Shown: piece after piece, positions 1 through 12,090 of the stretch
Numbering within the stretch: the stretch's first letter is position 1
Layout: the number at the start of each line of letters is the position of its first letter
Assembly (NCBI RefSeq): GCF_032854445.1
Contig: NC_088301.1
Location: 24,154,226-24,218,225 of the forward strand
Direction: 5' to 3'
Length of the DNA stretch: 64,000 nt
Source: Liolophura sinensis
Taxonomy: Eukaryota; Mollusca; Polyplacophora; Chitonida; Chitonidae
Made by a program: the position numbers and the translations under genes
The notes under the pieces: generated by a model
Databases searched by the model: none
Seen by the model: the letters and a program-made list of their open reading frames with translations, nothing else
What the model was told of the DNA's origin: nothing

Positions 1-192
1 CATGATTTTTTTTTTTTTTTGGCTGTAAAGTACAGTAACACTGGAAATATGTTTCATCATTGATGCTATGTGCCCAAATTAAAGAATAGATAGGCGGTAC
101 AAAACTCATGATCATCACTTCTCATTAGTGTACTAGAATCCGCGTTAAGGTAAAAGTTTTAAGTAGTTTATGTAATTGAATTGAAGTTTTGC
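1..192. other. Unannotated AT-rich sequence
   Basis: This is AT-rich sequence opening with a poly-T run. I see no gene, repeat family or motif in it. Confidence 0.6.
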
Positions 193-320
193 ATTCATTC
201 TATGGGCAAGTTCTTGATCTGAAGTTTAACATTCATTCTATGGGCAAGCTCGTGAAACAAAGTTTTGCATTCATTCTGTGGGCAAGCTCTTGAACTGATT
301 CTATGGGCAAGCTCATTAAC
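193..320. repeat. Short degenerate tandem repeat, ~35-45 bp unit
   Basis: The phrase ATTCATTCTATGGGCAAGCT recurs about four times with variable spacers. The 67-codon minus-strand frame over it is a shadow of the repeat. Confidence 0.75.
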
Positions 321-511
321 CAAATCCATAGATTCTTCACACGTTGTTGAATGTAGGAAGTATTTTTTTTTTTTTTTTTGGAACTCCAATAAATACACGT
401 AGAATTTGCATAAAGATGGCTTAATTATACACAGTCAGGACTTGCTACTCCTGGCATTTAATCCCCCCTTAGATTTGATCTGACAGTAGAGACACTATCC
501 CCTTGTCAGCA

Positions 512-665
512 GATCCCTTGGGGTGAGCTGTGTTAATCCCCAGACCCTCCCTGGTTAACATGAATCCCCCATGTGGTCCTATTTGGACTGGGTGTAATGG
601 GGCAATATCAACCCTATCTCACTAGTTAAGCATCCCATTTGACCCAAACTTACCTGTCACCTAAT
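512..665. repeat. Dispersed repeat R5, copy 1
   Basis: About 150 bp resembles 2536-2690 in the same orientation. Shared blocks are GTGxTAATCxCCAGACC near the start, CATGTGxTCCTATT in the middle and AAACTTACCTGTCA at the end. I do not recognise the family. The divergence suggests old copies, either of a mobile element or of a local duplication. Confidence 0.65.
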
Positions 666-724
666 TAAAATTAAGAGTCACATGTTGGTTCAGTAGAAGC
701 ATACCCTTGTTCCTGTACTTTCTC

Positions 725-1296
725 GGTGTCCAAAAAATGAACAAATATTTCTTATTCTGAGTTATCCAAATGATTAGAGGAAATGAACATTAACTTCAGT
801 GTCCAATAATGAACAAATATTTCTTAGTTTGAGTTATTCAAATGATTAAAGGAAATGAACATTAATCTCAGTGTCCAAAAATGAACAAATATTTCTTAAT
901 CTGAGTTATTCAAATGATTAAGGGAAATGAACATTAACCTCAGTGTCCAAAAAATGAACAAATATTTCTTAATCTGAGTTATTCAAATGATTAGATGAAA
1001 TGAACATTAACCTCAGTGTCCAGTAATGAGCAAATATTTCTTCACCTGAGTTATCCAAATGATTGGAGGAAATGAACATTAATCTCAGTGTCCAAAAATG
1101 AACAAATATTTCTTAATCTGAGTTATTCAAATGATTAGAGGAAATGAACATTAACCTCAGTGTCCAATAATGAACAAATATTTCTTCATCTGAGTTATCC
1201 AAATGATTGGAGGAAATGAACATTAACCTCAATGTCCAAAAATGAACAAATATTTCTTAATCTGAGTTATTCAAATGATTAGATGAAATGAAAATT
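725..1296. repeat. Minisatellite, 72-bp unit with 144-bp higher-order period
   Basis: Eight units begin near 727, 800, 871, 943, 1016, 1087, 1159 and 1231 with GTGTCCAA and carry AATGAACAAATATTTCTT. The last four alternate between two variants: CAGTAATG or CAATAATG with TTCATCTGAGTTATCC, and CAAAAATG with TTAATCTGAGTTATTC. This gives a dimeric higher-order unit of about 143 bp. No coding potential is evident. Confidence 0.95.
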
Positions 1297-2061
1297 AAGG
1301 AAAACAAAACCGTATACTTGCCACATACTTGTATGTGGCAAGATGTTGCTCTAAAAACTATATATTATACATACTGGTAAATTGCAAGATGTTGCAACAC
1401 GTGTGTAAAGTCAGTCTTTTTGTGCAAGTGTGAAACCTTGACTTAATTTGGCTTGGATATTGTCTTTTGTCAATAATGTGGTAGAGGAGATTTAAAAGTC
1501 CTTTCTAACCTTCCTCACATTTTCTGCCTATATCTTGGTTAGTTTGGACAACTTTATGCCATCTACATATATGTATGTATGTTTGATGTAGCCTTGAAGT
1601 GCATAAAGTGGAATGCAGATGTACTTATATGTCATATATGCATTTGCATAAGTCTTTGCAAACAAAAAAAAAAGTTATTTGAAATCATCATAATGGAATT
1701 CTTAACACATACAATAAAAAAGGACGTTGAACTAAACCAAAAGGATCCTAGCAAACAGGCTCTTCCCATTTAGTCTGTTCCGTGTTTTAGTATGTGAGGG
1801 ACCAACACTGTTGCAAATTTTTTCCTGATTTTGAGAGTTCCGTTGATCATAGAGAGATGTTTGAGGGTTTGTTTAGAAGTTACTTGTACATTTGGGATGA
1901 CATCCTGCTGGTAACAGGAAAGCGTCCAAAATTTAATGACACTGAATTTTAAAAAAGCAGGTTTTTGGGGGGGGGGGGGGGCTGGGGGGAGGATTTGTAT
2001 TATTTACCATAATTGTTTACATACTGTAATTCTTTGAGCCTTTTGCATTTTTGCAAGGTGT
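1297..2061. other. Unannotated, with a G-run
   Basis: This is mostly unique AT-rich sequence. A run of 15 G lies at 1967-1981. Bases 1850-1925 weakly resemble dispersed family R4 (GGGTTTGTTTAGAAG, then GATGACATCCTGCTGG). The 64-codon frame at 1579-1773 has no recognisable domain and I do not call it. Confidence 0.5.
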
Positions 2062-2227
2062 TTATTCAAGAATATTCTAAAGGCATTATTCTGTGTTGAC
2101 TGATTGAATTGTACTTTTTGTGAAGCCCTGAAACTGGATAGTCCAACCATTGTAGTTTTGTATCCAAAATAAGATTAAAAATGTGCATAAGTTGCACTGA
2201 AAGTTGTTCTTTTATATGGAAAGGTTG
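2062..2227 (+). repeat. Dispersed repeat R2, copy 1
   Basis: About 165 bp matches 60147-60310 in the same orientation. Shared blocks include TGAAGCCCTGAAACTGG, GTAGTTTTGT, ATGTGCATAA and TTGCACTGAAAGTTG. The family is unknown to me. Strand is arbitrary. Confidence 0.85.
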
Positions 2228-2535
2228 AATTATAGTGTACATTTCCTTTGGAAGTTCCTCTGTTACTTTTGTACCGTATTTTCTGTTTTCTCAGTTTGGT
2301 TCTAAAACTCTTTCATTGAGAAAAGTTTATTGAAAGATTCATTGTTATGTTGAGATAATAGACTAGGAATGTCATTTGACTTTGACCTGTAAGATGCAGA
2401 CATCCACATTGGGGAAAAAAAAGCACCATCAGATTCAGATAGTTGCAAATTGTCATCATTAATCTATAAATAAAAATCCGTGTAATTCCATTAAATTTGA
2501 TTTTGATGGAATTTCAGTCATTTTCTAATCGCATG

Positions 2536-2690
2536 ATCACCCTGAGGAGTAAGGTGTGCTAATCTCCAGACCTTCCCAGTTGACATGAACCACACATGTG
2601 ATCCTATTGGGGCCCACTGAAGGGTGTCCCTAATCACTTGAGAGTTTAGCATTATAATTGACACCAAACTTACCTGTCATTGACTAGTGT
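2536..2690. repeat. Dispersed repeat R5, copy 2
   Basis: This is the partner of 512-665. It shares AATCxCCAGACC, TGACATGAACC-like sequence, CATGTGATCCTATT and the terminal AAACTTACCTGTCA. Confidence 0.65.
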
Positions 2691-2771
2691 CAGGTACCAT
2701 TCAGATCCCTTTGGTAAGGAAGTCACATGACCCCTTAAGGTGGTGTGAAGTAAGGAGTGAGGTGTTTAAAT

Positions 2772-3013
2772 GAGGGGGTGACATTGGGGGTGGAGGTGGG
2801 AGGGGGGTGTGGTGTAATCTTTTTTGGCAAAGCTTGAGGCATTTTTGTCATGATGGCATGCTGGTTGAATACATTAATAACAATTGGGTAGATATCCCCA
2901 AACACATACTCTGTGACAAACGAAGTTCCAGGATAGACAGCAAGTTAGAAAGGCCTGTGGACGCAAAGGTTGGGGAGGGGTGGGGGTCAGGGGTCGGGGG
3001 TCGGGGTGGGGGT
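2772..3013 (+). other. G-rich tracts with G-quadruplex potential
   Basis: Two G-rich islands lie at 2772-2813 and 2971-3013. The second holds at least six G4-or-longer runs separated by one to three bases, which fits the classical G-quadruplex consensus on the + strand. The 73-codon frame at 2807-3028 runs through it and is not believed. Confidence 0.7.
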
Positions 3014-4799
3014 ATTAGGTGGTGTTAACAGTTTAGTGTGTACTTGTATTTTCATCTGTTCACTTTTGAAAAAAATAGGGATTGAGGATGTCAACTCGAG
3101 TTAACCAGGAGCCTGAGTGGAAGACAACTTTTTTTTTTTTAAACTTGTATACTGTAATTGTGTGGAAAACTGAATGATATTGGAATTCAAAGTTTTGACA
3201 TTATACCTTGCAGATATGCACATCGTAACAGATATATGCATTAAAACACTTTCACGTGTAATTAGCTGATCTGTTTTTCTATTACCACAAAATACATAAT
3301 GTTCATCCCAAAACCTATGATTACATGTAGCTGTTTTGAATTTAAATGCCTCATTTGGCAAACAGTGCAAATGTGTATAGGCGCACCTCTTAGATTGATA
3401 CATTTATATATGAAGATGATGAATGAATATTCATGAGATCAGATTATAAATATGTAAATTAAAGAATGCAGGACCGGTGCTGCTGTAAGTTATGTACATG
3501 CGGAGTAAAGTCGAGTTTTATGTCAACCTTAAAAGAACTTGTAGATTTTCATTACCAGAGCCAGAAAGAAAAACCAGATGAATGACTAACTAAAGTCCCA
3601 AAATCTTCACTTGCCATAACAGACTGCTAACAGTTTCTTGGCAGCAGTTATGGTGCTGTAAATTGTTCAACCCATGAGTTTGCTTTTCCTGTTGCATTTC
3701 TTAATACTAGTGTCAGGCAGAGGTTAATTTTTATTGTTTTTCTGTTTTTCTGTTTTTCGGGGGGGGGGAGGGGGGGGAATACAAGGCCACTTTTCAAGTT
3801 ATTAGTTCAAATTGTTTGTGGCTGAATATTGGAAGCATTCAATAGACAGCCGCAACAATTCTTAATGTCACCTACACACAATTCACATGTTTTTTTTTTT
3901 TCGTCTGAGGAGAGAAGTACAATGTTGTAAAATGTCCTGCTAAATGTCAAACAAACTGCCCTGTTTTATTGCGCAGAAAATAAATGTGGAGTCTATTTTC
4001 GGTGCAAATGTCAAAACGAATTCTAGAGAAAATGACTGAGCTAAAAGAATAAAAAATTCAACCTAATTTTTTTGGGCAGAGCTTTCTGTACATAGGTCCT
4101 TTATTCGTAATTTAAATGTTTAATTGTGAGCTGGTGGTTATCTGGTGTGAATAAAAAGGTCACCTTTGGAGTTTCATTTTTTTTTTTTATTTTGTCATTA
4201 ATTGTATCAGCATCCCTGTGATGACAGGTTATATCAGGTTAGAGCTTGTGTCAACAGCTGACGGGGAGGGGGGGGGGGAGTGGAAACAACCAGTAAGATT
4301 TACAATATGCTGTATTTTCCCTAAAAATCACTCCCCAAAATTGCATTATAATGGGAAAATAATGGTCATAAATAATAACTTATAGTCCTGAAACTTGCAT
4401 TTTTCCCTCCATAGGATATCATCCCACCTTAATACACCTTAATACACATTTAATGATCTAGTGATCTCTGTGAATCATTTGAAGGGAGTTACTTGGCTGT
4501 GGAGGGTATTTTAGGGGGAAACACAGTATCTCTTACTCCTCAGGACTTTCATACATTCAGTGCTTATCCCACATTGAATCAAAACTTGCTTGCTTTTCTG
4601 TTCTGCCCTCGTGTAAAAGAAGTAAAAAAAAAAAAAATTCACCATTTATAAACCTCTATATTATAATTTTCAATCTTCATTTTTTTTTCTGCATCAGATT
4701 GCTGTATTATTTATAGATAAGCCAGGACCAGTTAATATGTTTATTGACATTGCCTCGGGTAGTAAGCAGGTGTGGGTTCGTTTAGGCTAACGATGCTGG

Positions 4800-4803
<4 letters not shown>
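3014..4803. other. Unannotated, with homopolymer runs
   Basis: This is unique AT-rich sequence. Poly-T lies near 3130 and 3890, and G-runs at 3759-3776 and 4263-4278. Bases 4380-4430 may be a decayed minus-strand fragment of family R4 (TAGGATATCATCC). I see no gene. Confidence 0.5.

Positions 4804-4839
<36 letters not shown>
4804..4839. repeat. (AT)n microsatellite
   Basis: There are 18 uninterrupted AT dinucleotides. Confidence 0.98.
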
Positions 4840-4844
<5 letters not shown>

Positions 4845-5299
4845 TCTGTCATATTACACATGTACATTGATTATTTATGTGGTAATCAATAAACTGGTTA
4901 CTTTGCCTACTGTCTATATTCATTAGTTTACCAACCACCCGTGCCTGTAGTTCGTGTGTATCATAAATTGTAAGGACCATTACTCCAGAATTAATGTTCA
5001 GGTACCAGTGTTGATTTGTGACGTTCTCATCTCAACCTGACATGATTTATGGACAACTATACTGCACAAAGCTAAAGTATAACTTAGCAATTCCATTAAT
5101 AATTATCTCCCTTCCATAAAGCTCCCTTGATTCTGAAACACACTCTCACACACACTTTCTTTCAATGAGGTACTAGATAGCAAGTATCCTGTTTTTCAAA
5201 TTATTCTCCAACTGTTCGGTTCGGTTTCAAATTAATGACGTTGGACCTGTATAACTTGGCAACAGGCGAAGTGTACTGTCAATAAAATATATAACCAAC

Positions 5300-6030
5300 T
5301 TGCTTACTCAAACAACCAGTAAATTATTGACTCATATAACCAGCCTGTCAGGGGATTACCCAAGAACTAACTGTACTAGATTAACCAGTGACTCACTTAC
5401 TCACTCAGGTAAGTAGTAACCCAGTCTTTTAACAGTTCCGTAACATACACAGTAGTCACTCAATCAATCAACCAGTAACTGAGTTACTGGATCGCCCAAC
5501 ATGAAACTAACTAGCTCAACCACTGACTCACTTACACACTCAGCTTGCCGGTAACCCAGTCTTTCAACAACCCAGAAACATACATTGTACACTGTAGTCA
5601 ATTAATCAACCAACCAGTAACCCAGTCAACCAACCAGTAACTCAGTCAGTCAACCAGCAACTCAGTCAACCAGTCAGTAGATCACTCACTGGATCACCCA
5701 ACATGCAACTCACCAACTCAACCTCATTTGCACACTCAGCTCGCCAGTAATCCAGTCATCAACAAAACGGTAACATGCACTGTAGTCAACCAACCAGTAA
5801 CTCAGTCAAACAACCAGCAGCTCAGCCACTGTATATCTCCCAACATGTAACTCACTAACTCAAACAGTGACTCGCTCACTCAGCTAACCAGTAACCCAGT
5901 CCTTCAACAACCCAGTGACATACACTGTAGTCATTTAATCAACCAATCAGTAAGTCAGTCAGTCAACCAGTGACTCAGTCTTCCAACAACCCAGTAATGT
6001 ACATTGTAGACTGCAGTCATTTGATCAACC
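5300..6030. repeat. Degenerate nested tandem repeat (CCAGTAACTCAGTCAACC-like)
   Basis: A short core, AACCAGTAACTCAGTCAA, is scattered throughout. A longer unit of roughly 150-200 bp recurs about four times: 'ACTCAG..GCCAGTAACCCAGTC..TCAACAACCCAG..ACATACA..TGTAGTCA'. The nested structure suggests an old array amplified at two scales. No coding frame is supported. Confidence 0.8.
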
Positions 6031-6490
6031 AACAAGTACCTCAGTCTAATCGGAAGGTTAGCAAATTCAGAGTTTTAGACGCAGTTTTAGCATTATTCTT
6101 GGTCATATCGCAGTTCTATCTCCTTGTAGAGTGCAGATCAGCCTCCAGTATAATATTTTTGTTTACAGGGTTAAACGGCGATCAAATAAATAATAAATAA
6201 ATAAATAACCAAGGATCAAGGAAGGATCCTACCAGGCATCTAGGGAGGATGTACCATGCACCTTGGGAGGACATACCAAAATATTGGATTTAAATAATGT
6301 TTTACTTTGAGCCTTCAGTTAGATTGAACCTTGGTAAGCACTCCATCTACCAGGCCATTTATGTGGGATAAATCAGATGGCAGAGTCACTGTAGTTCATG
6401 ATACACAACATTACATATTTAAAATTTTTTGAGTACTCTCAGCGTTAAAATAAATTGGAAGATGAGGCTCTGGTCAGATTAAACCTAGGG
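6031..6490. other. Unannotated spacer
   Basis: This contains a short (AAAT)n run near 6186-6208. The 76-codon frame ending at 6200 has a hydrophobic stretch but no recognisable family, and its start lies inside the degenerate array, so I do not call it. Confidence 0.45.
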
Positions 6491-6899
6491 GATTAATCTA
6501 CAAAATGTGCAAGCATATTCAGGATTGATTACCAAATGTACAAGCATATTCAGGATTGATTACCAAATGTGCAGGCATATTCAGGATTTATTACCAAATG
6601 TGCAGGCATATTCAGGATTGATTACCAAATGTGCTGGCATATTCAGGATTGATTACCAAATGTGCTGGCATAATCAGGATTGTTTACCAAATGTGCCAGC
6701 ATATTCAGGATTGATTACCAAATGTGCAAGCATATTCAGAATTGATTACCAAATGTGCAAGCATATTCAGGATTGATTACCAAATGTGCAAGCATATTTA
6801 GGATTAATTACCAAATGTGCAAGCATATTCAGGATTGATTACCAAATGTGCAAGCATATTCAGGATTGATTACCAAATGTGCAGGCATATTCAGGATTG
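6491..6899. repeat. Minisatellite, 31-bp unit, ~13 copies
   Basis: The unit is built on ACCAAATGTGCAAGCATATT followed by CAGGATTGATT. Copies differ by single substitutions. The 89-codon plus-strand frame is the array read in three successive phases (31 codons per cycle), not a gene. Confidence 0.97.
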
Positions 6900-8416
6900 G
6901 GTTACTTTCTTAAATTTGAAAGTAGGCTGTAATGAAGGGATTAGTTGGGTTTTGGACTGCGGAAGAGATTAATCCCTTCAGAGACAAATCAGCTAATCCA
7001 TGGAGGAGACAGACTGGGGCAGCAAAATGTGGCTTCAGTCTCCCTGTGTAAGACTGTTACACAGATGGTTGATCAATTAGCCCACATAAATACCAGTACT
7101 GTGGTGTAATCAATTAGACAGCAACAGTGTTTATGATAAACAATTAGATCACCTTTGATGTCCTGGGCCAGTGGGGAGTGGGTAATTAAATGTGTGATGA
7201 TCTAATGATAGTACTGATCAGTTGTGTGTTTGTCCAGTCTGTGAATTGTCCAGTTGTGGGCAGGAAGCCTTGTGTTGGCTGTTACATCATATGCCTCCCC
7301 CCTCCCCAACTCTCCACCCCACTGTGTTATGTCACAGCTCCAGGGCTAATCTTGGGGTAAGGTTACAATGCAGAGTGGGCCCCTTGGGGCGACTTTGCTG
7401 CCCACTTACCCTGGATTCAGGTAAACCTGTCTTAATTTGACTCACAGCTCATTAGAGTAATGTATATGCCCTACAAATTCACCAATCTATTTCTGTTTGC
7501 ATATATATATTCATTTCTTATGAACATGTGTCTGTTGAATATACTAGTGGTTACTGTTAAAGATCCTGGAACCGGATTCATATGGTCATGATGGTTTTCA
7601 TGTTAAGAAAACAAAACAAAACATAAATAAGAAGTGTGTTTTTAGAGGCAAATAACCATAATACAATTAATTATTTGGGTGCTAAAAATTACATTTTTCT
7701 GGCAGGATATCAGCCTACACGCACCAGCCAAACAAACCTCAGGACACTTTTCTAAAGTCAGTAGAGATACCACTAACTGAATTTCATCTAAAGTTTGTTA
7801 TGACAAAAGAAAAGGCACTTTCAGAAGCACATAAAGTCTTTAGAATGATACTTTTGATAAACAAAACTTGACTGAAAACTGGATGAATCTATCAGAATCA
7901 AGCAAAGTGTATCACTTGAAACATGTTGAACTTTCTTTTCTTTTTTTTTTTTTTGGTTAGCCCTGGACAAATCACTGGGTATTTATTGTCTGTGGGCCAC
8001 AATTTTACAACTGACCCTCACATTACCCATGTGTGTACTTTAAGTGAAATAATGTTGTCCTGAACGAAATTTTAGATCGTTTACGGTATGATGATTATAC
8101 ACCTGTGATCAGGGCCAAACCACTGGTCTCCCACCATCTCAGATGAAAGACAACAAATTGGTTATTCTGAACTGTGATGTAAGGGCAGTAAAATGGCTTA
8201 TTAACCATTTAGTCGTGCTTAGTAAGCCGGAAAATGCGTTTAACTGATGCGTGTAGAGGAGTTTTAAATGGAGACTTTGGTTAACTGAAAATCGAAGTCT
8301 GAACCATTTTTGGTGCTATGCCTGTTCTAACTTTTCTTCCAGTATAGCATTGTTTAACTCTATGATGAACTTTACATGCACAAAGATAAGATCTAAGTTT
8401 AATGCAAGAGTGGATA

Positions 8417-8420
<4 letters not shown>
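6900..8420. other. Unannotated, with one R4 repeat copy
   Basis: Apart from the R4 copy at 7634-7770, this is non-repetitive sequence with poly-T near 7930-7954. The 72-codon frame at 7222-7440 is not recognisable. Bases 7885-7925 weakly resemble the end of family R3 (ATCAGAATCAAG). Confidence 0.45.
7634..7770 (-). repeat. Dispersed repeat R4 copy
   Basis: The reverse complement reads TTTAGAAAAGTGTCCTGAGG, then TTTGTTTGG, a GATATCCTGCC block and ATTTGCCTCTAAAA. This is collinear with 34841-34970. The family is unknown to me. Confidence 0.7.
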
Positions 8421-8486
<66 letters not shown>

Positions 8487-8489
8487 ACA
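8421..8489. repeat. (AT)n microsatellite, interrupted
   Basis: About 25 uninterrupted AT dinucleotides run to 8470, followed by AC-interrupted AT to 8489. The open frames over it (poly-YI) are artefacts. Confidence 0.98.
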
Positions 8490-8609
8490 TGTTTAACTAT
8501 TACACTCCATTCTGTGATAAGAACAAGATGTTCGAAACTGCAATCGGAATACGAAGATGTAGAAAGTTGAGAATGTCTCAATCGTTTTTGTATTCTTTCG
8601 TTTACTGTT

Positions 8610-9300
8610 CATACCTGTAAAGTTTATGCCGCTACATGTTGTTTTCATACCGGTAAAGTTCAGTGCTTAGTCCCGTAAATTTTAGCTACATGTAGCTAGT
8701 ATTCATTCCTATATAGTTAAGTTTAACTGGTGTTCTTTCCTGTAAAGTTTAGGTAACTAATGCTCAGTAAAGCAAAGTTTAGCTAGCTAGTGTTCAGTCC
8801 AGTAAAGTTTAGCACCTATTGTTCAGTCCAGTAAAATTTAGCTAGCTAGTGTTCAGTCCAGTAAAGTTTAGCTAGTTAGTGCCCAGCCCAGTAAAGTTTA
8901 GCTAGCTAGTGCTCAGCCCAGTAAAGTTTAGCTAGTTAGTGCCCAGCCCAGTAAAGTTTAGCACCTAGTGTTCAGTCCAGTAAAGTTTAGCACCTAGTGT
9001 TCAGTCCAGTAAAGTTTAGCACCTAGTGTTCAGTCCAGTAAAGTTTAGCACCTAGTGTTCAGTCCAGTAAAATTTAGCTAGTTAGTGCTCAGTCCAGTAA
9101 AGTTTAGCTAGTTAGTGCCCAGCCCAGTAAAGTTTAGCTAGCTAGTGCTCAGCCCAGTAAAGTTTAGCTAGTTAGTGCCCAGCCCAGTAAAGTTTAGCTA
9201 GCTAGTGCTCAGTCCAGTAATGTTTAGCTAGCTAGTGCTCAGTCCAGTAAAGTTGAACTACCTAGTGTTCATTCACATCTAGGCAGTATTTGTTTCTAAA
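8610..9300. repeat. Minisatellite, 29-30-bp unit, ~20 copies (left part)
   Basis: The core CAGTAAAGTTTAGCTAGCTA is followed by GTGCTCAGTC. A 29-bp variant has CACCTAGTGTTCAGTC. Units before about 8780 are strongly decayed. A block of GCTAGTT/GCCCAGCC units occurs twice, at about 8860-8960 and 9090-9190, which indicates segmental amplification inside the array. Confidence 0.95.
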
Positions 9301-9310
9301 GAGGTAGCTG

Positions 9311-9644
9311 GAGTGAGTGAATGAGCCAGTAAGTGCTTGGGGTTTAACGTCAACTTAACAAGTTTTCAGTCTTATGACGACGAAGTGTCCTTAGAGTGCA
9401 TGTAATGTGCCTCCTTGTTGCTGGACGGATTTTCACTGCTCTGTTATCTAGTGCTGCTTCACTGAGACAACTTATCGAAGTCAAGTAAGCCGCATCACCC
9501 GAGCCATGATTCTGGTATGGGTCAATCGATCGTTGCACTATCCCCTTAATGTTGAACGCGTCTTAGGTGTGACTCAACCCAGGATTGACCCTGGATCTAC
9601 CGTTCCCGAAGCGGACGCCCTACGAACTGAGCTGTCAGGGCCAG
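9311..9644 (-). mobile_element. SINE family C (tRNA head, CACT-repeat tail), near full length
   Basis: Read on the minus strand, the element starts with a tRNA-like head: box A-like CAGCTCAGTTCGTAGG, then GCTTCGGGAACGG, then box B-like GGTCAATCC. A body of about 230 bp follows (CTCAGTGAAGCAGCACTAGA, CAAGGAGGCACATTACATGC, CGTCGTCATA) and a tail GTTAAACCCCAAGCAC that runs into CACT repeats. This architecture is that of a Pol III-transcribed retroposon moved by a LINE. It has landed inside the 30-bp array, which resumes on the far side. The 62-codon frame over it is not a gene. Family assignment is by internal comparison with 16287-16564 and 61112-61440. Confidence 0.88.
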
Positions 9645-9790
9645 TATAAGTAGCTAGTGCTCACTTCTTTAACGTTTAGCTACCTCATGTTCAGTCTAGT
9701 AAAGTTTAGCTATAGCTACCTGTAGTGTTGAGTACAATACCATTTTGTAAGACAGAGTTTAAGTCCAGTAAAATTTAGAAAACTAGAGCT
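9645..9790. repeat. 29-30-bp minisatellite, right part beyond the SINE
   Basis: TAGCTAGTGCTCAC, CAGTCTAGTAAAGTTTAGCT and CCAGTAAAATTTAGAAAACT continue the array at 8610-9300 in degenerate form, so the SINE interrupts what was one array. Confidence 0.8.
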
Positions 9791-11296
9791 CAGTGCAATC
9801 CTGTGTTCACAAATGTAAATGCCCGATGTTTGTGTTAACAATTTTGTTATTCTGCATCTGCATAGAGCATTTTGGTTTGACAGCTAAGATGTGTATAAGT
9901 GACTTCCTGTATAATAGGGTTGCGTTAAATTCTTAATTACCTTTACAAAACCTTTGCCATCTTGAATAATGTATAAAGGCTATGTAAGTACTTATTAAAA
10001 TTCATCTTTAATGTGGGAATTATGACAGTTAAACTGTCTTCTTGAATCTTTGCATTTATATTTAGATCTTGTGACATGTTTGTCATTAATTTTTAGCTTT
10101 GTCATGCGAATATTTTGACTGTTTATACGTTGACTGCTTAGGAACATTCTGGTGTAATTTACATTGATTAAATTATAATTCATGTGTTTTTTTTTTTTTA
10201 ATTGATGGTGTCTGTTTTTCTTTGCTCAAGTCATCAAGTATTTCCAGCCAGAGGGTAAGGACAGATGTTCTAATAAAAGTACCTCTAAGGGTTCAGCAGG
10301 TACTTTAGGGCCAGGGATTAGGTTGGGGTTTAGCAGTACACAACATTTAAATGCATTAGGCTACCTGCTGGTGGGGGATGGGGGGTGTATGTGGGGGGTG
10401 GGGTTTGGGGTCGGATTTGGAGTGGGGGGCTGTTAGTGGTTATTTACCTACAAGGTAACATACATGGTATAAAACGTGTCTTTTTTTTTATACTTTTCTA
10501 GAATATAATGCTGTATGCACACAATCAAGATGAAAATATATGAACTCCTGGTTTTGATGCAGTTTCTTGCTCTCCAACTCCTTAATCGTTAATAAATGGC
10601 TCATGCTAAGACATAAATTTGATTTGTATACCAGTATACCAGTCTTGATTTAATTGGAGTTAAATCTGGGTATGTAAAGTTCTTTGATATGATTTCTATA
10701 TCAGTTGCACCTGGGCTGTGAAATATGATGTATGTCAGAATAGGTCTCAGTAAGTCAAGAGAACTGAACGGTAATTGAAGGCTGCGTGTACAAGTCAGGT
10801 AATGCTGTCATCACCTTTCAAAATATCACTGCTGCATTATATTGTATTTGACAGAGCAGCGGACCTGTAAGAGTAAAGAAAACTCGCATCGTCAATTGAC
10901 TTATCACGAGTACTGATTGTTTCAGATTATGTAGACTTGGTAAACATGCAGACTGGTTACAAGTGGGTCATTGTCGTCATGTGTCTTGTTCAAACAGCCA
11001 TAACCTTGCTGGTGTAAATCATCACCTGTGTATACTACAGGGCATGTATTGATTTCCAGGTCTCTGGTCTCATAACATTTGCCATTTTAACCCTACCTGT
11101 TTATAGTCAGTACTTTCAGGCAGACAGTTAAGGGATATGTTGCCTGATTCAAGAATGAAGTGGTTAAACTTGATTATTAAAATTAGAGTGTCATTATGGC
11201 ATCAATATATAAGGGGTCAAGAGGTCAAAGGTAATATTCAGCATTATATGGACAACATACAAAATGTGTGTATATATATTCTGCTAGTACAGTATG
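9791..11296. other. Unannotated, with a G-rich island
   Basis: This is AT-rich unique sequence. A G-rich island at 10373-10430 has several runs of four to six G on the + strand. I see no gene or known element. Confidence 0.5.
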
Positions 11297-11360
11297 GCTG
11301 ACATCATGTATTGATGACATCATATACTGCTGACATCATGTACTGCTGACATCATGTCAA
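11297..11360. repeat. Tandem repeat, ~20-bp unit
   Basis: GCTGACATCATGTACT recurs about four times. Each unit holds a TGACATCA core, one base away from a CRE/ATF palindrome (TGACGTCA). Confidence 0.85.
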
Positions 11361-11374
11361 ACCCGTATTCCGCT

Positions 11375-11500
11375 AGCAATACACATTTGTAAGGCCTACG
11401 GTACTTGTGATATCATAGGCAGCAATACACATTTGCAGGCCTATGGTACTTGTGATATCACAGTTAGCAATACACATTTGTAGGCCTATGGTACTTGCGA
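11375..11500. repeat. Tandem repeat, ~49-bp unit, 3 copies
   Basis: AGCAATACACATTTGTAGGC, followed by CTATGGTACTTGTGATATCA, occurs three times with few differences. Confidence 0.93.
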
Positions 11501-12090
11501 TGTAATAGCCTTTGTGTTCTACCGAAAACCTACAGTACCACTAATATATGATATATGATATACTGACAGTATATCACGTCTGAATGTTAAGTGCTGTTGT
11601 CATTGTTATATGTACATGGTGGGGCTATTGGTTTGTCATATCTGGAGTCTTTGTCCTTATATTTCAGTGAGGCAGCATATTGAACATTTCAGCATTGGAC
11701 AAGGTGACAAAAATTATATTTAAAAAACTTTTGTCATAATGTTAAGGTGGCAAACTTCAAGCGAATAATCAGTCTTGATCTTGTGGTTTTTGAGTTAGGC
11801 CTTACACACTAATCAATCAATCATTCAAGCAATCGATCTAGGATGTGACATGTTTAAGAAACTCCCTATGTTTTGGCTGGTAAGTAAATGCTGTACCCTT
11901 GAAGCTGACAGTGCCACCTTGCAGAGTTGATGTTGTGTTCAAGATTTTGATTGCTAGGTTGTGTGCAACAAATTGTCAGGTGTGTCCAGTCAGTTACATT
12001 GCATGGTCTTTGCATTGTGCAGCACACTTTCTTCCTGGCTCTGTCTTAGTTACATGCACTCTGCAATGACTACAAGACTTTCCTCTTAGC
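11501..12090. other. Unannotated
   Basis: This is unique sequence in which I see no gene or repeat. Confidence 0.5.

Noticed and set aside
5395-6000. CRISPR-like direct repeats
   Set aside because: The spacers are themselves repetitive, the unit is degenerate, and this is animal DNA.
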